Shown piece after piece: positions 1 to 7,322 of a stretch of 10,732 nucleotides of DNA. The notes beneath the pieces were generated by a model. That model had not been told where the DNA came from and ran no database searches. It saw only the letters and a list, made by a program, of their open reading frames with translations. The stretch's first letter is position 1; each line of letters starts with the position of its first letter. The DNA is from an uncultured Bacteroides sp. (GTDB lineage Bacteria; Bacteroidota; Bacteroidia; Bacteroidales; UBA11471). Location: positions 1-10,732 of the forward strand of contig CAJLYN010000060.1 of the NCBI GenBank assembly GCA_905210875.1. Reading direction: 5' to 3'. The translations under genes were made by a program, and so were the position numbers.

Positions 1-159
1 CAGTAAGGTATAGGCGCGGTTGTATTTCCCGTTGTCAAAGCACTTTTTGGCGTATTGGTATCGGGCGTCCAAGTCGGTACTTTTCTGTATCTTGTAATAT
101 TCGCCGCACGAGCAGCAAATCAACAGAAGGAGGAACAAATAAACCGCTTTCTTTTTCAT
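1..159 (-). CDS. bamD: BamD-like outer-membrane assembly lipoprotein, N-terminal part
   Basis: This is the first 53 codons of a gene running off the left edge. It starts at the ATG that reads as CAT at 157-159. The product begins with MKKK, a hydrophobic stretch and a Cys-rich lipobox (ICCSC). Cys18 is the best acylation site, because the mature protein would then begin CGEYYK, followed by KSTD and later KCFDNGKYNRAYTLL. That pattern, a lipid-anchored Cys followed by the start of a TPR-like helical repeat, is what I know of BamD (YfiO/ComL) in Bacteroidetes. BamD is the periplasmic lipoprotein of the BAM machine that inserts beta-barrel proteins into the outer membrane. The gene diverges from uvrB and has its own -7 box just upstream. 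The call rests on the N-terminus only. Another TPR lipoprotein is possible, but the CGEY..KSTD start makes BamD most likely. Confidence 0.82.
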   Translation of the reverse strand, partial: MKKKAVYLFLLLLICCSCGEYYKIQKSTDLDARYQYAKKCFDNGKYNRAYTLL

Positions 160-178
160 ACGGGTACAAATATCGGCG

Positions 179-186
179 CAAAGTTA
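179..186 (-). promoter_or_regulatory. Candidate -7 promoter box for the bamD-like gene
   Basis: On the minus strand this reads TAACTTTG, a full match to the Bacteroidetes -7 consensus TAnnTTTG. It lies 19 bases upstream of the start codon, so the leader would be short, about a dozen bases. I see no clear TTTG at the -33 position, so the promoter call depends on the -7 box and its position. Confidence 0.5.
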
Positions 187-295
187 GGTAAAGCAAGAGA
201 ATTATGAAAGTAAAAAAGAGAAATTTAACGGATAATCTCACTCTTTTTAGATATGAGACTCTTTTTGCTCCACATTTTAATTCTTCTTGTGATGC

Positions 296-326
296 TGTGT
301 AAAGATGGGACTTTTTTTTACCTTTG
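296..326 (+). promoter_or_regulatory. Candidate promoter for uvrB-ygiQ
   Basis: TACCTTTG at 319-326 matches the Bacteroidetes -7 consensus TAnnTTTG. TGTG at 296-299 is a three-of-four match to the -33 TTTG at a spacing of 19 bases, the usual distance. Transcription would begin near 333, giving a leader of about 16 bases before the ATG at 349. No SOS/LexA-type palindrome is visible around it, so damage induction is not evident from sequence. Confidence 0.6.
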
Positions 327-348
327 CTGCTATTAAATTTTTCTGACG

Positions 349-2406
349 ATGCCCTTTAAAATCGTTTCTCCTTATGCCCCCACCGGCGACCAGCCCGAAG
401 CCATTGCTGAGCTTTCGCGCGGTGTTGTCGAGGGAGTGCCGGCCCAGACCCTTCTCGGTGTTACCGGGTCGGGAAAGACCTTCACGATGGCCAATGTGAT
501 AGAGCGGGTGCAGAAACCGACACTCATACTCAGCCACAACAAGACCCTGGCCGCTCAGCTTTACAGCGAATTCAAAAATTTCTTTCCCGATAACGCCGTC
601 GAGTATTTTGTTTCGTATTACGACTATTATCAGCCCGAAGCCTATATCCCGACGACCGACACCTATATCGAGAAAGATTTGGCTATCAACGAAGAGATAG
701 ACCGGTTGCGCCTCTCGGCCACTTCATCGCTTTTGTCGGGCCGGAAAGATATCATTGTCGTGTCGTCGGTATCGTGCCTTTACGGTATCGGCAACCCTGA
801 GGATTTCCACAGCAACATGATAGAGGTGAAGGTGGGCGACCGTATGGAGCGTAACGATTTTCTGCGGCGACTGGTCGACGGGCTTTATTCGCGTAACGAG
901 GTCGACCTGCACCGTGGCAATTTCCGGGTAAAGGGCGATACGGTCGATGTCTATCCGGCCTATCAGGACGAGATAGTGCGGGTAACGTTTTGGGGCGACG
1001 AAATTGATTCCATTGAGAGCGTCGACCCCTCTACCGGTCATACGGTTTCGCGCTTTGACTGCTATAATATTTATCCGGCCAATATATTTGTAACGACCAA
1101 GGAACGCATCAACCGGGCCGTCGACGAAATAACGCTCGACTTGGGAAAGCAGGTCGAGTTTTTCAAGTCTATCGGCAAGGAACTCGAAGCCAAGCGCATC
1201 TACGAACGGGTTACCTATGACCTTGAAATGATAAAGGAGGTGGGCTACTGTTCGGGCATCGAGAACTATTCCCGCTATTTCGACGGTCGTCTGCCGGGTA
1301 CGAGGCCCTTCTGCCTGCTCGATTATTTCCCGAAGGATTTTCTGGTGATTATCGACGAGAGCCATGTTACCGTGCCACAGATACGCGCCATGTATGGGGG
1401 CGACAATTCCCGTAAGGTCAATCTGGTGGAATACGGCTTCCGTCTGCCGGCGGCTATCGATAACCGCCCGCTGACCTTTGCCGAGTTTGAGGCTCTTGTG
1501 CCGCAGGTCATCTATGTGAGTGCCACGCCGGCCGACTATGAGCTGATGCGTAGCGAGGGTGTGGTTGTAGAGCAGGTCATACGTCCCACGGGGTTGCTCG
1601 ACCCCGTTATCGAGGTGCGACCCAGTCTCAACCAGATCGACGACCTGCTCGAAGAGATTCAGCAGCGCATCGAACGCAACGAGCGGGTGCTGGTTACGAC
1701 ACTGACCAAGCGCATGGCCGAAGAGCTGAATGCCTACCTGCTCCGTCTGGACATTCATTGTAACTATATCCATTCCGATGTCGACACACTCGACCGCATA
1801 CAGATTATCGACGACCTGCGCAAGGGGGTGTACGATGTACTTATCGGGGTGAACCTGCTGCGTGAGGGGCTCGACCTGCCCGAGGTCTCTCTGGTGGCGA
1901 TACTCGATGCCGACAAGGAGGGTTTCCTGCGGTCGCACCGTTCGCTTACCCAGACGGCCGGTCGGGCGGCCCGCAATCTCAACGGCCGCGTCATCATGTA
2001 TGCCGACCGCATTACCGAGAGTATGCAGCAGACCATCGACGAGACCAACCGCCGGCGTGAGAAACAGCTGGCCTACAACGAGGCTCACCACATTACACCG
2101 CAGGCCATACGCAAAGCCTATAATACGGCACTGGTCCGCAGCGAGGAGTCGGCCGAGGCGGCTGCTTCACCGGCCCCGAAAGGCAAGCCCTCTACGCAAC
2201 CTACCTACGCCGAGGAGTTCGATACGATGCACGTATCTCTGGCGGCCGACCCCGTTGTTCCCTATATGAGCAAGGAGCAGTTGAAAAAGAATATGGAGAA
2301 TGTCCGCCGCCAGATGGTGGCAGCCGCCAAAAACATGGAGTTTATCGAGGCGGCCCGCCTGCGCGACGAACTGTTGAAACTCGAAGACCTTTATAATCAG
2401 AAATAG
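349..2406 (+). CDS. uvrB: Excinuclease ABC subunit B (UvrB)
   Basis: UvrB is the DNA-damage-verifying helicase-like subunit of nucleotide excision repair. It is loaded by UvrA, clamps one strand with its beta-hairpin, and recruits UvrC for incision. The 685-residue product is the normal family length and has all the expected parts. Walker A GVTGSGKT is at residues 37-44. The beta-hairpin region begins at about residue 90 (SYYDYYQPEAYIP). The Walker B DESH motif is at 336-339, and helicase motif VI QTAGRAAR at 535-542. A C-terminal UVR domain from about residue 640 (starting MSKEQLKK) contacts UvrC. The region at residues 606-636 is a less conserved Ala/Pro-rich linker. The ATG at 349 gives the canonical N-terminus and sits just behind a good -7 box. 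The stop codon is 2 bases from the next start, so uvrB and ygiQ are probably co-transcribed. No defects are visible. Confidence 0.98.
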   Translation: MPFKIVSPYAPTGDQPEAIAELSRGVVEGVPAQTLLGVTGSGKTFTMANVIERVQKPTLILSHNKTLAAQLYSEFKNFFPDNAVEYFVSYYDYYQPEAYIPTTDTYIEKDLAINEEIDRLRLSATSSLLSGRKDIIVVSSVSCLYGIGNPEDFHSNMIEVKVGDRMERNDFLRRLVDGLYSRNEVDLHRGNFRVKGDTVDVYPAYQDEIVRVTFWGDEIDSIESVDPSTGHTVSRFDCYNIYPANIFVTTKERINRAVDEITLDLGKQVEFFKSIGKELEAKRIYERVTYDLEMIKEVGYCSGIENYSRYFDGRLPGTRPFCLLDYFPKDFLVIIDESHVTVPQIRAMYGGDNSRKVNLVEYGFRLPAAIDNRPLTFAEFEALVPQVIYVSATPADYELMRSEGVVVEQVIRPTGLLDPVIEVRPSLNQIDDLLEEIQQRIERNERVLVTTLTKRMAEELNAYLLRLDIHCNYIHSDVDTLDRIQIIDDLRKGVYDVLIGVNLLREGLDLPEVSLVAILDADKEGFLRSHRSLTQTAGRAARNLNGRVIMYADRITESMQQTIDETNRRREKQLAYNEAHHITPQAIRKAYNTALVRSEESAEAAASPAPKGKPSTQPTYAEEFDTMHVSLAADPVVPYMSKEQLKKNMENVRRQMVAAAKNMEFIEAARLRDELLKLEDLYNQK

Positions 2407-2408
2407 AT

Positions 2409-4373
2409 ATGCAAGCACCCCTTACCGATAGGCACTCCTGGTTGCCCACTACCCACAAGGAACTGGAACAGCGCGGCTGGGAATGGGTCGATGTGATTCT
2501 CTTCTCGGGCGACGCCTATGTCGATCACCCCTCGTTCGGCGTGGCGGTTATCGGCCGTGTGCTGGAAGCCGAGGGGCTGCGTGTGGCCATTGTGCCTCAG
2601 CCCAACTGGCGTGACGACCTGCGTGATTTCAAGAAGTTGGGCCGTCCACGTCTCTTTTTCGGCGTATCGGCCGGAGCCATGGATTCGATGGTCAACCATT
2701 ACACCGCCAACAAGCGGTTACGTTCCGACGATGCCTATACGCCCGACGGTCGTGCCGGTATGCGTCCCGACTATCCGACCATCGTCTATACCCGCATACT
2801 CAAACAACTCTATCCCGACGTTCCTGTGGTGATAGGGGGGATTGAGGCTTCTCTGCGTCGTGTTACCCATTACGACTATTGGCAGGACGCTTTGCGGCCG
2901 AGTATTCTTATCGAGAGCGGTGCCGATATTCTCTCGTATGGCATGGGCGAGCAGACGATGTGTACGATAGCCCGCCGTTTGCAGGCCGGCGAACCTCTCG
3001 CTGACCTGCACGACATTCCCCAGACGGTTGTTGCCCTCGATGCTTCGGAACTGCCCGGCGAAAAGGAGTCGGACCACCATTGTATTCTTGCTTCGCACGA
3101 GGAGTGCCTGCGCAGCAAGAAGGTGCAGGCCCGCAATTTCCGCCTGGTCGAGGAGGAGTCCAACCGCTATACGGCCCGTTTGCTGTGGCAGGGGCACGGC
3201 GACAAGGCCCTGAAAATAAATCCGCCCTTCCCGCCGCTTACCGGCGAAGAACTCGATGCCATATATGACCTGCCATACACCCGATTGCCTCACCCGCGCT
3301 ACAAAGACAAGACCATACCGGCCTTTGAGATGATAAAGTTTTCGGTAACCTTGCACCGGGGCTGTTTCGGCGGTTGTGCTTTTTGTACCATTTCGGCCCA
3401 TCAGGGCAAATACATATCGTCGCGCTCCGAAGCCTCGGTCTTGCGCGAAGTCGACCGTATTATTGCCATGCCCGGCTTCAAGGGCTACATCAGCGACCTG
3501 GGAGGCCCGTCGGCCAACATGTACCGCATGACGGGCAGGAAACCGCAGGCGTGCCGGGTGTGCAAGCGCCCCTCGTGTCTGTGGCCTTCGGTGTGCCCCA
3601 ATATGCAGGTCGACCACCGTCCGCTGTTGCATCTCTACCGGGCGGTCGATGCCAAGTCTGGGATAAAACGTTCTTTTATAGGCAGTGGCGTACGCTACGA
3701 CCTGCTGCTGCACCGCAACGACGACGAAGCTCTCAATGCGGCTTCGCGGGAGTACACCCGTGAGTTGATAACCCGTCATGTGTCGGGCCGTCTCAAAGTG
3801 GCCCCCGAACACACCTCTTCGCGGGTACTTTACTGTATGCGTAAACCCGGGTTCGGTCTCTTTGAGCAGTTCCGCACGATTTTCGAACGCATCAACCGAG
3901 AGGAGGGGCTTAACCAGCAGCTGATACCCTATTTCATTTCGAGCCACCCTGCCTGCGAAGCGGTCGACATGGCCGAGCTGGCGGCTATTACCAAGAGCCT
4001 GCACTTCCATCTCGAGCAGGTGCAGGACTTTACTCCTACGCCCATGACCCTGGCCACCGAGATGTATTATACGGGGTACGACCCCCATACGGGAGAGCGG
4101 GTCTATACAGCACACACCGCCGAAGAGAAACTGGCGCAACGGCAGTTCTTTTTCTGGTACAAGCCCGAGGCCCGACGGGGTATTGAGCAGGCGTTGCGTC
4201 GCATGGGACGGGAAGATTTGCTGGTAAAACTCTATGGCCCGGGAGCCGCTGCCCGCGGACGCGATGTCTCTGAGCGGGAAGCCGGGCGAAAGACGAAGGC
4301 TTCGTCGTATAATCCCAATTTCAATGCAGCCAAGCGCCGGGAGGCGATGAAGTTGAAAAACCGCAAGAAATAG
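2409..4373 (+). CDS. ygiQ: YgiQ family radical SAM protein
   Basis: This is a radical SAM enzyme of the YgiQ (UPF0313) family, whose reaction is not known to me. The N-terminal half carries the family signature, with blocks such as GDAYVDHPSFG, YTPDGRAGMRPD and GGIEASLRR, and resembles a B12-binding-like fold. The radical SAM cluster is CFGGCAFC, with Cys319, Cys323 and Cys326 in the CxxxCxxC arrangement that binds the 4Fe-4S cluster and SAM. A second Cys group at residues 382, 385, 390 and 396 is also typical of the family and could hold another metal centre (inference). The block QVQDFTPTP and the basic C-terminal tail (ending KLKNRKK) fit as well. At 654 residues it is somewhat shorter than E. 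coli YgiQ. The start 2 bases after the uvrB stop gives a family-like N-terminus and suggests translational coupling. It is convergent with the MATE gene. Confidence 0.95.
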   Translation: MQAPLTDRHSWLPTTHKELEQRGWEWVDVILFSGDAYVDHPSFGVAVIGRVLEAEGLRVAIVPQPNWRDDLRDFKKLGRPRLFFGVSAGAMDSMVNHYTANKRLRSDDAYTPDGRAGMRPDYPTIVYTRILKQLYPDVPVVIGGIEASLRRVTHYDYWQDALRPSILIESGADILSYGMGEQTMCTIARRLQAGEPLADLHDIPQTVVALDASELPGEKESDHHCILASHEECLRSKKVQARNFRLVEEESNRYTARLLWQGHGDKALKINPPFPPLTGEELDAIYDLPYTRLPHPRYKDKTIPAFEMIKFSVTLHRGCFGGCAFCTISAHQGKYISSRSEASVLREVDRIIAMPGFKGYISDLGGPSANMYRMTGRKPQACRVCKRPSCLWPSVCPNMQVDHRPLLHLYRAVDAKSGIKRSFIGSGVRYDLLLHRNDDEALNAASREYTRELITRHVSGRLKVAPEHTSSRVLYCMRKPGFGLFEQFRTIFERINREEGLNQQLIPYFISSHPACEAVDMAELAAITKSLHFHLEQVQDFTPTPMTLATEMYYTGYDPHTGERVYTAHTAEEKLAQRQFFFWYKPEARRGIEQALRRMGREDLLVKLYGPGAAARGRDVSEREAGRKTKASSYNPNFNAAKRREAMKLKNRKK

Positions 4374-4392
4374 GTCCGACGAATAGTTATGC

Positions 4393-4420
4393 CCTTCGTC
4401 TCCGGTTGATATGACGAAGG
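4393..4420. terminator. Hairpin between convergent genes, possible terminator
   Basis: CCTTCGTC at 4393-4400 and GACGAAGG at 4413-4420 form a perfect 8-bp stem with a 12-base loop. It lies between the ygiQ stop (4373) and the MATE stop (4461), where a shared terminator would be expected. Neither strand has a run of T after the stem, so it is not a classical intrinsic terminator. Confidence 0.4.
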
Positions 4421-4460
4421 AAAAGACGGTCGTGCAAGGAGTGGGGCAAAGACTTCGTGA

Positions 4461-5810
4461 CTAAACCTGTGAAGCCGGTACGCTGTTCGACCTGAATTGC
4501 CGGAAAAAGAGCAGTGCTGCGCAAGAGAGCCCTACGGGGTAGCCCCACCACACGCCCGGGGCTCCACCGTCGCACACAAAGGCAAAGAGGTATGAGGCCG
4601 GCAGGCTCACGACGAAATAGCTGACAAAGGCTATCCACACCATGGGCTTCACCACACCGAGTCCGCGCAGTGCGCCGGCCAGCGAAATCTGCATGCCGTC
4701 GCCCAGTTGGTACACCATCATGGGAATGATGATGGCCGATACGAGCAGAGCCACCTCGGACGAGTCGGTAAAGATGTACCCGATGTACTGGCGGGTAAAG
4801 AACATGACCGAAGTAACGACCAGAATAAGAGCAAGTACGATGTGGATACCCGCTGTGACGATGGGCCTTATTTCGTGCGCGCGGTTGCTGCCGCGAGCGT
4901 TGCTCACCCCGATGGTGATGGCAGCACCGATACCCGAATAGAGCAGGAATCCGATGGTAGAGAAGGTTACGGCGGCCTGATGTGCGGCGAGAGCCGTGCT
5001 GCCTATCCAGCCGATGAAGATGACGCTCAGACTGAACGAGCCCGTCTCCATGCCCAGTTGCAGAGCCACGGGGATACCCATGGTGAGGATAGGCCGGTAG
5101 AGGCGTCTGTCGGCAGGGAGGCGGAAAAATCCCGAGCGGAAACGGCGGTAACGCTTCCGGTACAGAAATATGCCCCACCCGGCTGCGATGGTGAATATGC
5201 GGGCGATGAGAGTCGACACACCGGCGCCGAAAAGTCCCCATTCGGGAAAGCCGGCATATCCGTAGATAAGAAGGGTATTGCCTATGATGTTCAGCAGGTT
5301 GCTGGCAAGCAATATGAACATGGGGGTGAGCGTGTCGGTCGTCCCGTCGGCAAAATGCTTGAATGCGTTGAAGAGCAGTACCGGAATCAGCCCTACGAGA
5401 TGAAGCAGGTAGTAGGGGCGCATCAGCGGCAGCAGTTCCGCCGGGAGACCCAAGCGGTCGAGAAAGAAGTATAGCGTGCCCATGATGCCGATGAGTATGA
5501 CGGCCAGTATGGCGTTGGCGTATAGCCCGTAACGGAAAGTCTGTCCGGCACGGAGCAATTCGTTGCGGCCCGTCTGTTCGCCGATAAGAGGGGTGATGCC
5601 CATGGCAAAACCGGTGGCAAACATGAGCGGCAGCATGAAGATGTTGTTCACAAAGGAGGCTGCCGACAGCTCTTCGGTGGCGTGATGTCCCACCATGATA
5701 TTGTCGACAAAGCCGGTGAGAATGATACCCAGTTGGCCCACCATGATGGGAACCCCCATGGCCAGCAACGAGCGGTAGTGCGGAGCGTATCTTCTGAAAA
5801 TTGATGCCAT
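4461..5810 (-). CDS. MATE family multidrug/cation efflux transporter (NorM-like)
   Basis: This is an inner-membrane antiporter of the MATE family, which exports drugs, dyes or metabolites in exchange for Na+ or H+. The 449-residue protein is the normal size and consists almost entirely of hydrophobic segments, consistent with twelve membrane helices. Helix 1 carries VDNIMVG with Asp36, matching in position and context the cation-coupling Asp36 of Vibrio cholerae NorM. Further family features are a GITPLIGEQTG block after helix 2 and the internal second-half repeat starting near PILTMGIPVALQLGMETGS. The start at 5810 gives the expected short cytoplasmic lead-in (MASIFRRYAPHYRSLL). A strong -7/-33 pair sits 27 bases upstream, inside a tandem repeat. 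No regulator is adjacent. The substrate cannot be predicted. Confidence 0.93.
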   Translation of the reverse strand: MASIFRRYAPHYRSLLAMGVPIMVGQLGIILTGFVDNIMVGHHATEELSAASFVNNIFMLPLMFATGFAMGITPLIGEQTGRNELLRAGQTFRYGLYANAILAVILIGIMGTLYFFLDRLGLPAELLPLMRPYYLLHLVGLIPVLLFNAFKHFADGTTDTLTPMFILLASNLLNIIGNTLLIYGYAGFPEWGLFGAGVSTLIARIFTIAAGWGIFLYRKRYRRFRSGFFRLPADRRLYRPILTMGIPVALQLGMETGSFSLSVIFIGWIGSTALAAHQAAVTFSTIGFLLYSGIGAAITIGVSNARGSNRAHEIRPIVTAGIHIVLALILVVTSVMFFTRQYIGYIFTDSSEVALLVSAIIIPMMVYQLGDGMQISLAGALRGLGVVKPMVWIAFVSYFVVSLPASYLFAFVCDGGAPGVWWGYPVGLSCAALLFFRQFRSNSVPASQV

Positions 5811-5836
5811 ATAGAACTATTCCGAAAAAACGGGGG

Positions 5837-5868
5837 CAAAGATAGTGAAAGCCGAGAGCAGAGGCAAG
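5837..5868 (-). promoter_or_regulatory. Promoter of the MATE transporter gene
   Basis: Read on the minus strand, CTTG (5868-5865) is followed after 20 bases by TATCTTTG (5844-5837). This is a three-of-four -33 match and a full -7 match at the spacing typical of Bacteroidetes promoters. The transcript would start a few bases downstream, with a leader of roughly 20 bases. The promoter lies within the first copy of the tandem repeat, immediately downstream of the repeat's GGCGAAA/TTTCGCC palindrome. Confidence 0.65.
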
Positions 5869-5924
5869 GCGAAAGCGAAGATTTCGCCGTTGACTATGCC
5901 GAGGTGCCTCCTCTCTTCTGAAAA
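5841..5924. repeat. Tandem repeat copy 1 (84 bp), promoter-bearing
   Basis: This is the first of two head-to-tail copies. The most conserved part, 37 bp at 5868-5904, is identical in copy 2. Inside it GGCGAAA (5868-5874) pairs perfectly with TTTCGCC (5882-5888) around a 7-base loop. GAGGTGCCTC (5901-5910) straddles the end of the core and is an almost perfect second palindrome. The left end overlaps the MATE promoter, so on the minus strand the order is palindrome, -33, -7, gene. Confidence 0.85.
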
Positions 5925-6011
5925 GATAGCGAAAGCTGGGAGCAGAGGTGGGGGCGAAAGCGAAGATTTCGCCGTTGACTATGCCGAGGCGCCTCCTGTC
6001 TTATGGCAAAA
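5925..6011. repeat. Tandem repeat copy 2 (about 87 bp)
   Basis: This is the second copy. Its identical 37-bp core is at 5953-5989, and the hairpin arms GGCGAAA/TTTCGCC start at 5953. The second palindrome is perfect here (GAGGCGCCTC, 5986-5995). It carries a 1-bp insertion relative to copy 1 in the G-rich stretch before the core. Its counterparts of the promoter boxes are altered: TATCTTTT instead of TATCTTTG, and no TTG at the -33 position. Confidence 0.85.
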
Positions 6012-6111
6012 GGCTGAAAGCCTGAGAAAAATCGGACAATATTTCCGCTGAAAACCTCAGAAAATGTGAGCCAAAATAGTTGGATATGGACATTTCTTTA
6101 TGAATTTGTCG

Positions 6112-6119
6112 TATTTTTG
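6112..6119 (+). promoter_or_regulatory. Candidate -7 promoter box for the 6143 gene
   Basis: TATTTTTG matches TAnnTTTG and ends 23 bases before the ATG at 6143. The expected -33 region (about 6087-6092) has no TTTG, so this promoter may be weak or need an activator. Confidence 0.5.
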
Positions 6120-6142
6120 TACCGGTTCAAAAATTACAGAAA

Positions 6143-7243
6143 ATGAGATTCCCTCGGAAAATAGGATTCCTGATGCTCGGAATTTTGCTGTCGGCCTCGC
6201 TGTCGGCCCAAGAATTTTTGTGGAGTGTCGACGTCGATATGCGGTTCGATAACAGAGAGTATGGAAAGAGTAAGTACAACTGGCCGCAGACGATATTCGG
6301 CGGATATATCAATCCGTTGGTGGGGCTCGGCTGGCGGGGAAACTCGATACAGGTGGGAGTGAGTGCCTTGCGCAATTTCGGCGCGCCTACCTGTGATATG
6401 GACGTCAACTTCCTGTTTTTCTACAATTACCGCGACAGCCGCTTCAATGTCTCGGCCGGTATCATACCCCGCCGTCAGGTAAAGGGTGGGAGCGAAGCCT
6501 TCTTCTGCGACTCCATCAAGTTTTTCGACAATACCATCGACGGACTGCTCTTGCAGTATATACCCGACGACAAGAACTATATCGAGGTCTTTTGCGACTG
6601 GGACGGACATCAGACCGCAACGACCCGCGAGCGCTTCATCGTTTATACCTCGGGTCGCTACTATCCGCTCTCGTGGCTTTACGGTGAATATGAGTTGATG
6701 ATGCACCACCACGCCGGTACCAGTGTCGATGGCGGTGTGGTCGACAACATCTGGTTTTATCCGCGAGTTGGAGTCGACCTGGGTGGCCGTTTGTGGTTCG
6801 ACAAACTCAAAGTGAGTGCCGGTTGGCTACAATCGGCTCAGAACGACCGTACCTACGTAGGACACTATGTCAAGCCTCACGGCGTACAGGTCGAGGCCCG
6901 TGTCGAGAAGTTCAAGTTGGGACTCTACAATACCCTGTATATGGGAGGTTGTCTCATGCCCTATTACGAGAGCTATGCGTCTAGTCTCTATACCGGCTCG
7001 GCCTTTTACCGCACGCGCGACGATGTTTACAACCGTCTCGAAGCCTATTGGCACCCGTTCCAGAACGAAAAGTTCGACCTCAAAGTATCGTCGGTGCATC
7101 ATTACGACGGCGTGAAGTGGTGTTCGCAACAGCTCATCACCTTCCGGGTCATTATCGACAACGATATGTTCAAAAAAGATAGCCCCGTGCGCAAGCAGCT
7201 GCGTTGGCGCAAGAACCGCAAATCGTCTCCCGACAAAATATAA
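6143..7243 (+). CDS. Exported, probably outer-membrane beta-barrel protein of unknown function
   Basis: I do not recognise the family. The 366-residue product opens with a clear signal peptide (basic MRFPRK, hydrophobic core, SLSA then Gln23), with likely cleavage after Ala22. A Gln at +1 is common in Bacteroidetes exported proteins. The mature part is rich in aromatic and alternating polar/hydrophobic segments (for example NFLFFYNYRDSRFNVSAG, FKLGLYNTLYMGG, FDLKVSSVHHYDG) with no helical membrane segment, which suggests a barrel in the outer membrane. The last predicted strand (QQLITFRVIIDNDMF) ends at Phe343. It is followed by a strongly basic 23-residue tail (10 Lys/Arg, ending SSPDKI), unusual after a barrel's last strand. 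The gene lies between the MATE gene (divergent) and the porin (same strand, 107 bases downstream with its own promoter). A role in uptake or envelope structure is only a guess. Confidence 0.75.
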   Translation: MRFPRKIGFLMLGILLSASLSAQEFLWSVDVDMRFDNREYGKSKYNWPQTIFGGYINPLVGLGWRGNSIQVGVSALRNFGAPTCDMDVNFLFFYNYRDSRFNVSAGIIPRRQVKGGSEAFFCDSIKFFDNTIDGLLLQYIPDDKNYIEVFCDWDGHQTATTRERFIVYTSGRYYPLSWLYGEYELMMHHHAGTSVDGGVVDNIWFYPRVGVDLGGRLWFDKLKVSAGWLQSAQNDRTYVGHYVKPHGVQVEARVEKFKLGLYNTLYMGGCLMPYYESYASSLYTGSAFYRTRDDVYNRLEAYWHPFQNEKFDLKVSSVHHYDGVKWCSQQLITFRVIIDNDMFKKDSPVRKQLRWRKNRKSSPDKI

Positions 7244-7276
7244 CCGCCGGTCGAGAATCTTTCGTGTAAGCAAGTG

Positions 7277-7317
7277 CAACTCCTTTTCTCTCTTTTTAGG
7301 AAGAGCGATGGGAGTTG
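7277..7317 (+). other. Two-part inverted repeat upstream of the porin gene
   Basis: CAACTCC (7277-7283) pairs with GGAGTTG (7311-7317). Nested inside, CTCTT (7290-7294) pairs with AAGAG (7301-7305) around a 6-base loop, with unpaired stretches between the two stems. It follows the 6143 gene by 33 bases and ends just before the porin -7 boxes. It could slow or end the upstream transcript, or act as an operator. There is no T-run after it. Confidence 0.4.
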
Positions 7318-7322
7318 TCTCA

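Larger units (their letters stand above)
5811..6142. other. 332-bp non-coding gap between the MATE gene and the 6143 gene
   Basis: This divergent intergenic region contains no convincing gene. It holds the MATE promoter on the minus strand (5837-5868), two tandem copies of an ~85-bp repeat (5841-6011), a possible decayed third fragment (about 6012-6026), and the -7 box of the plus-strand gene (6112-6119). The stretch 6027-6111 is AT-rich with nothing else I recognise. A 68-codon open frame across the repeats is not a gene: the conserved cores lie 85 bp apart, so the two copies would be read in different frames. Confidence 0.8.

Noticed and set aside
35..241. 68-codon minus-strand open frame at the left end
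   Set aside because: It overlaps the bamD start in another frame and covers the bamD promoter. The BamD-like frame has a lipoprotein signal and family motif, whereas this one has nothing recognisable.
213..266. A/T-rich direct and inverted repeats (AAAAAGAG, and ACTCTTTTT twice) between bamD and uvrB
   Set aside because: They are low-complexity runs in AT-rich intergenic DNA with conflicting pairings, not strong enough to call an operator or hairpin.
724..2091. 455-codon open frame antisense to uvrB
   Set aside because: It is a shadow of a strongly conserved gene in GC-rich codons. The translation has no family-like motifs, and no promoter box fits it.
2718..4139. 473-codon open frame antisense to ygiQ
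   Set aside because: It lies entirely opposite the well-supported radical SAM gene, has no recognisable domain, and its composition mirrors the sense codons.
4387..5241. 284-codon open frame in a second frame of the MATE region
   Set aside because: The translation is rich in Arg/His/Pro without a fold signature. The MATE frame has complete membrane helices and family motifs.
5841..6011. CRISPR array
   Set aside because: There are only two copies, in direct contact without unique spacers of regular length, and no cas genes.
5845..6051. 68-codon open frame over the tandem repeats
   Set aside because: The two repeat copies fall in different reading frames (85-bp spacing), so the sequence conservation is not at protein level.
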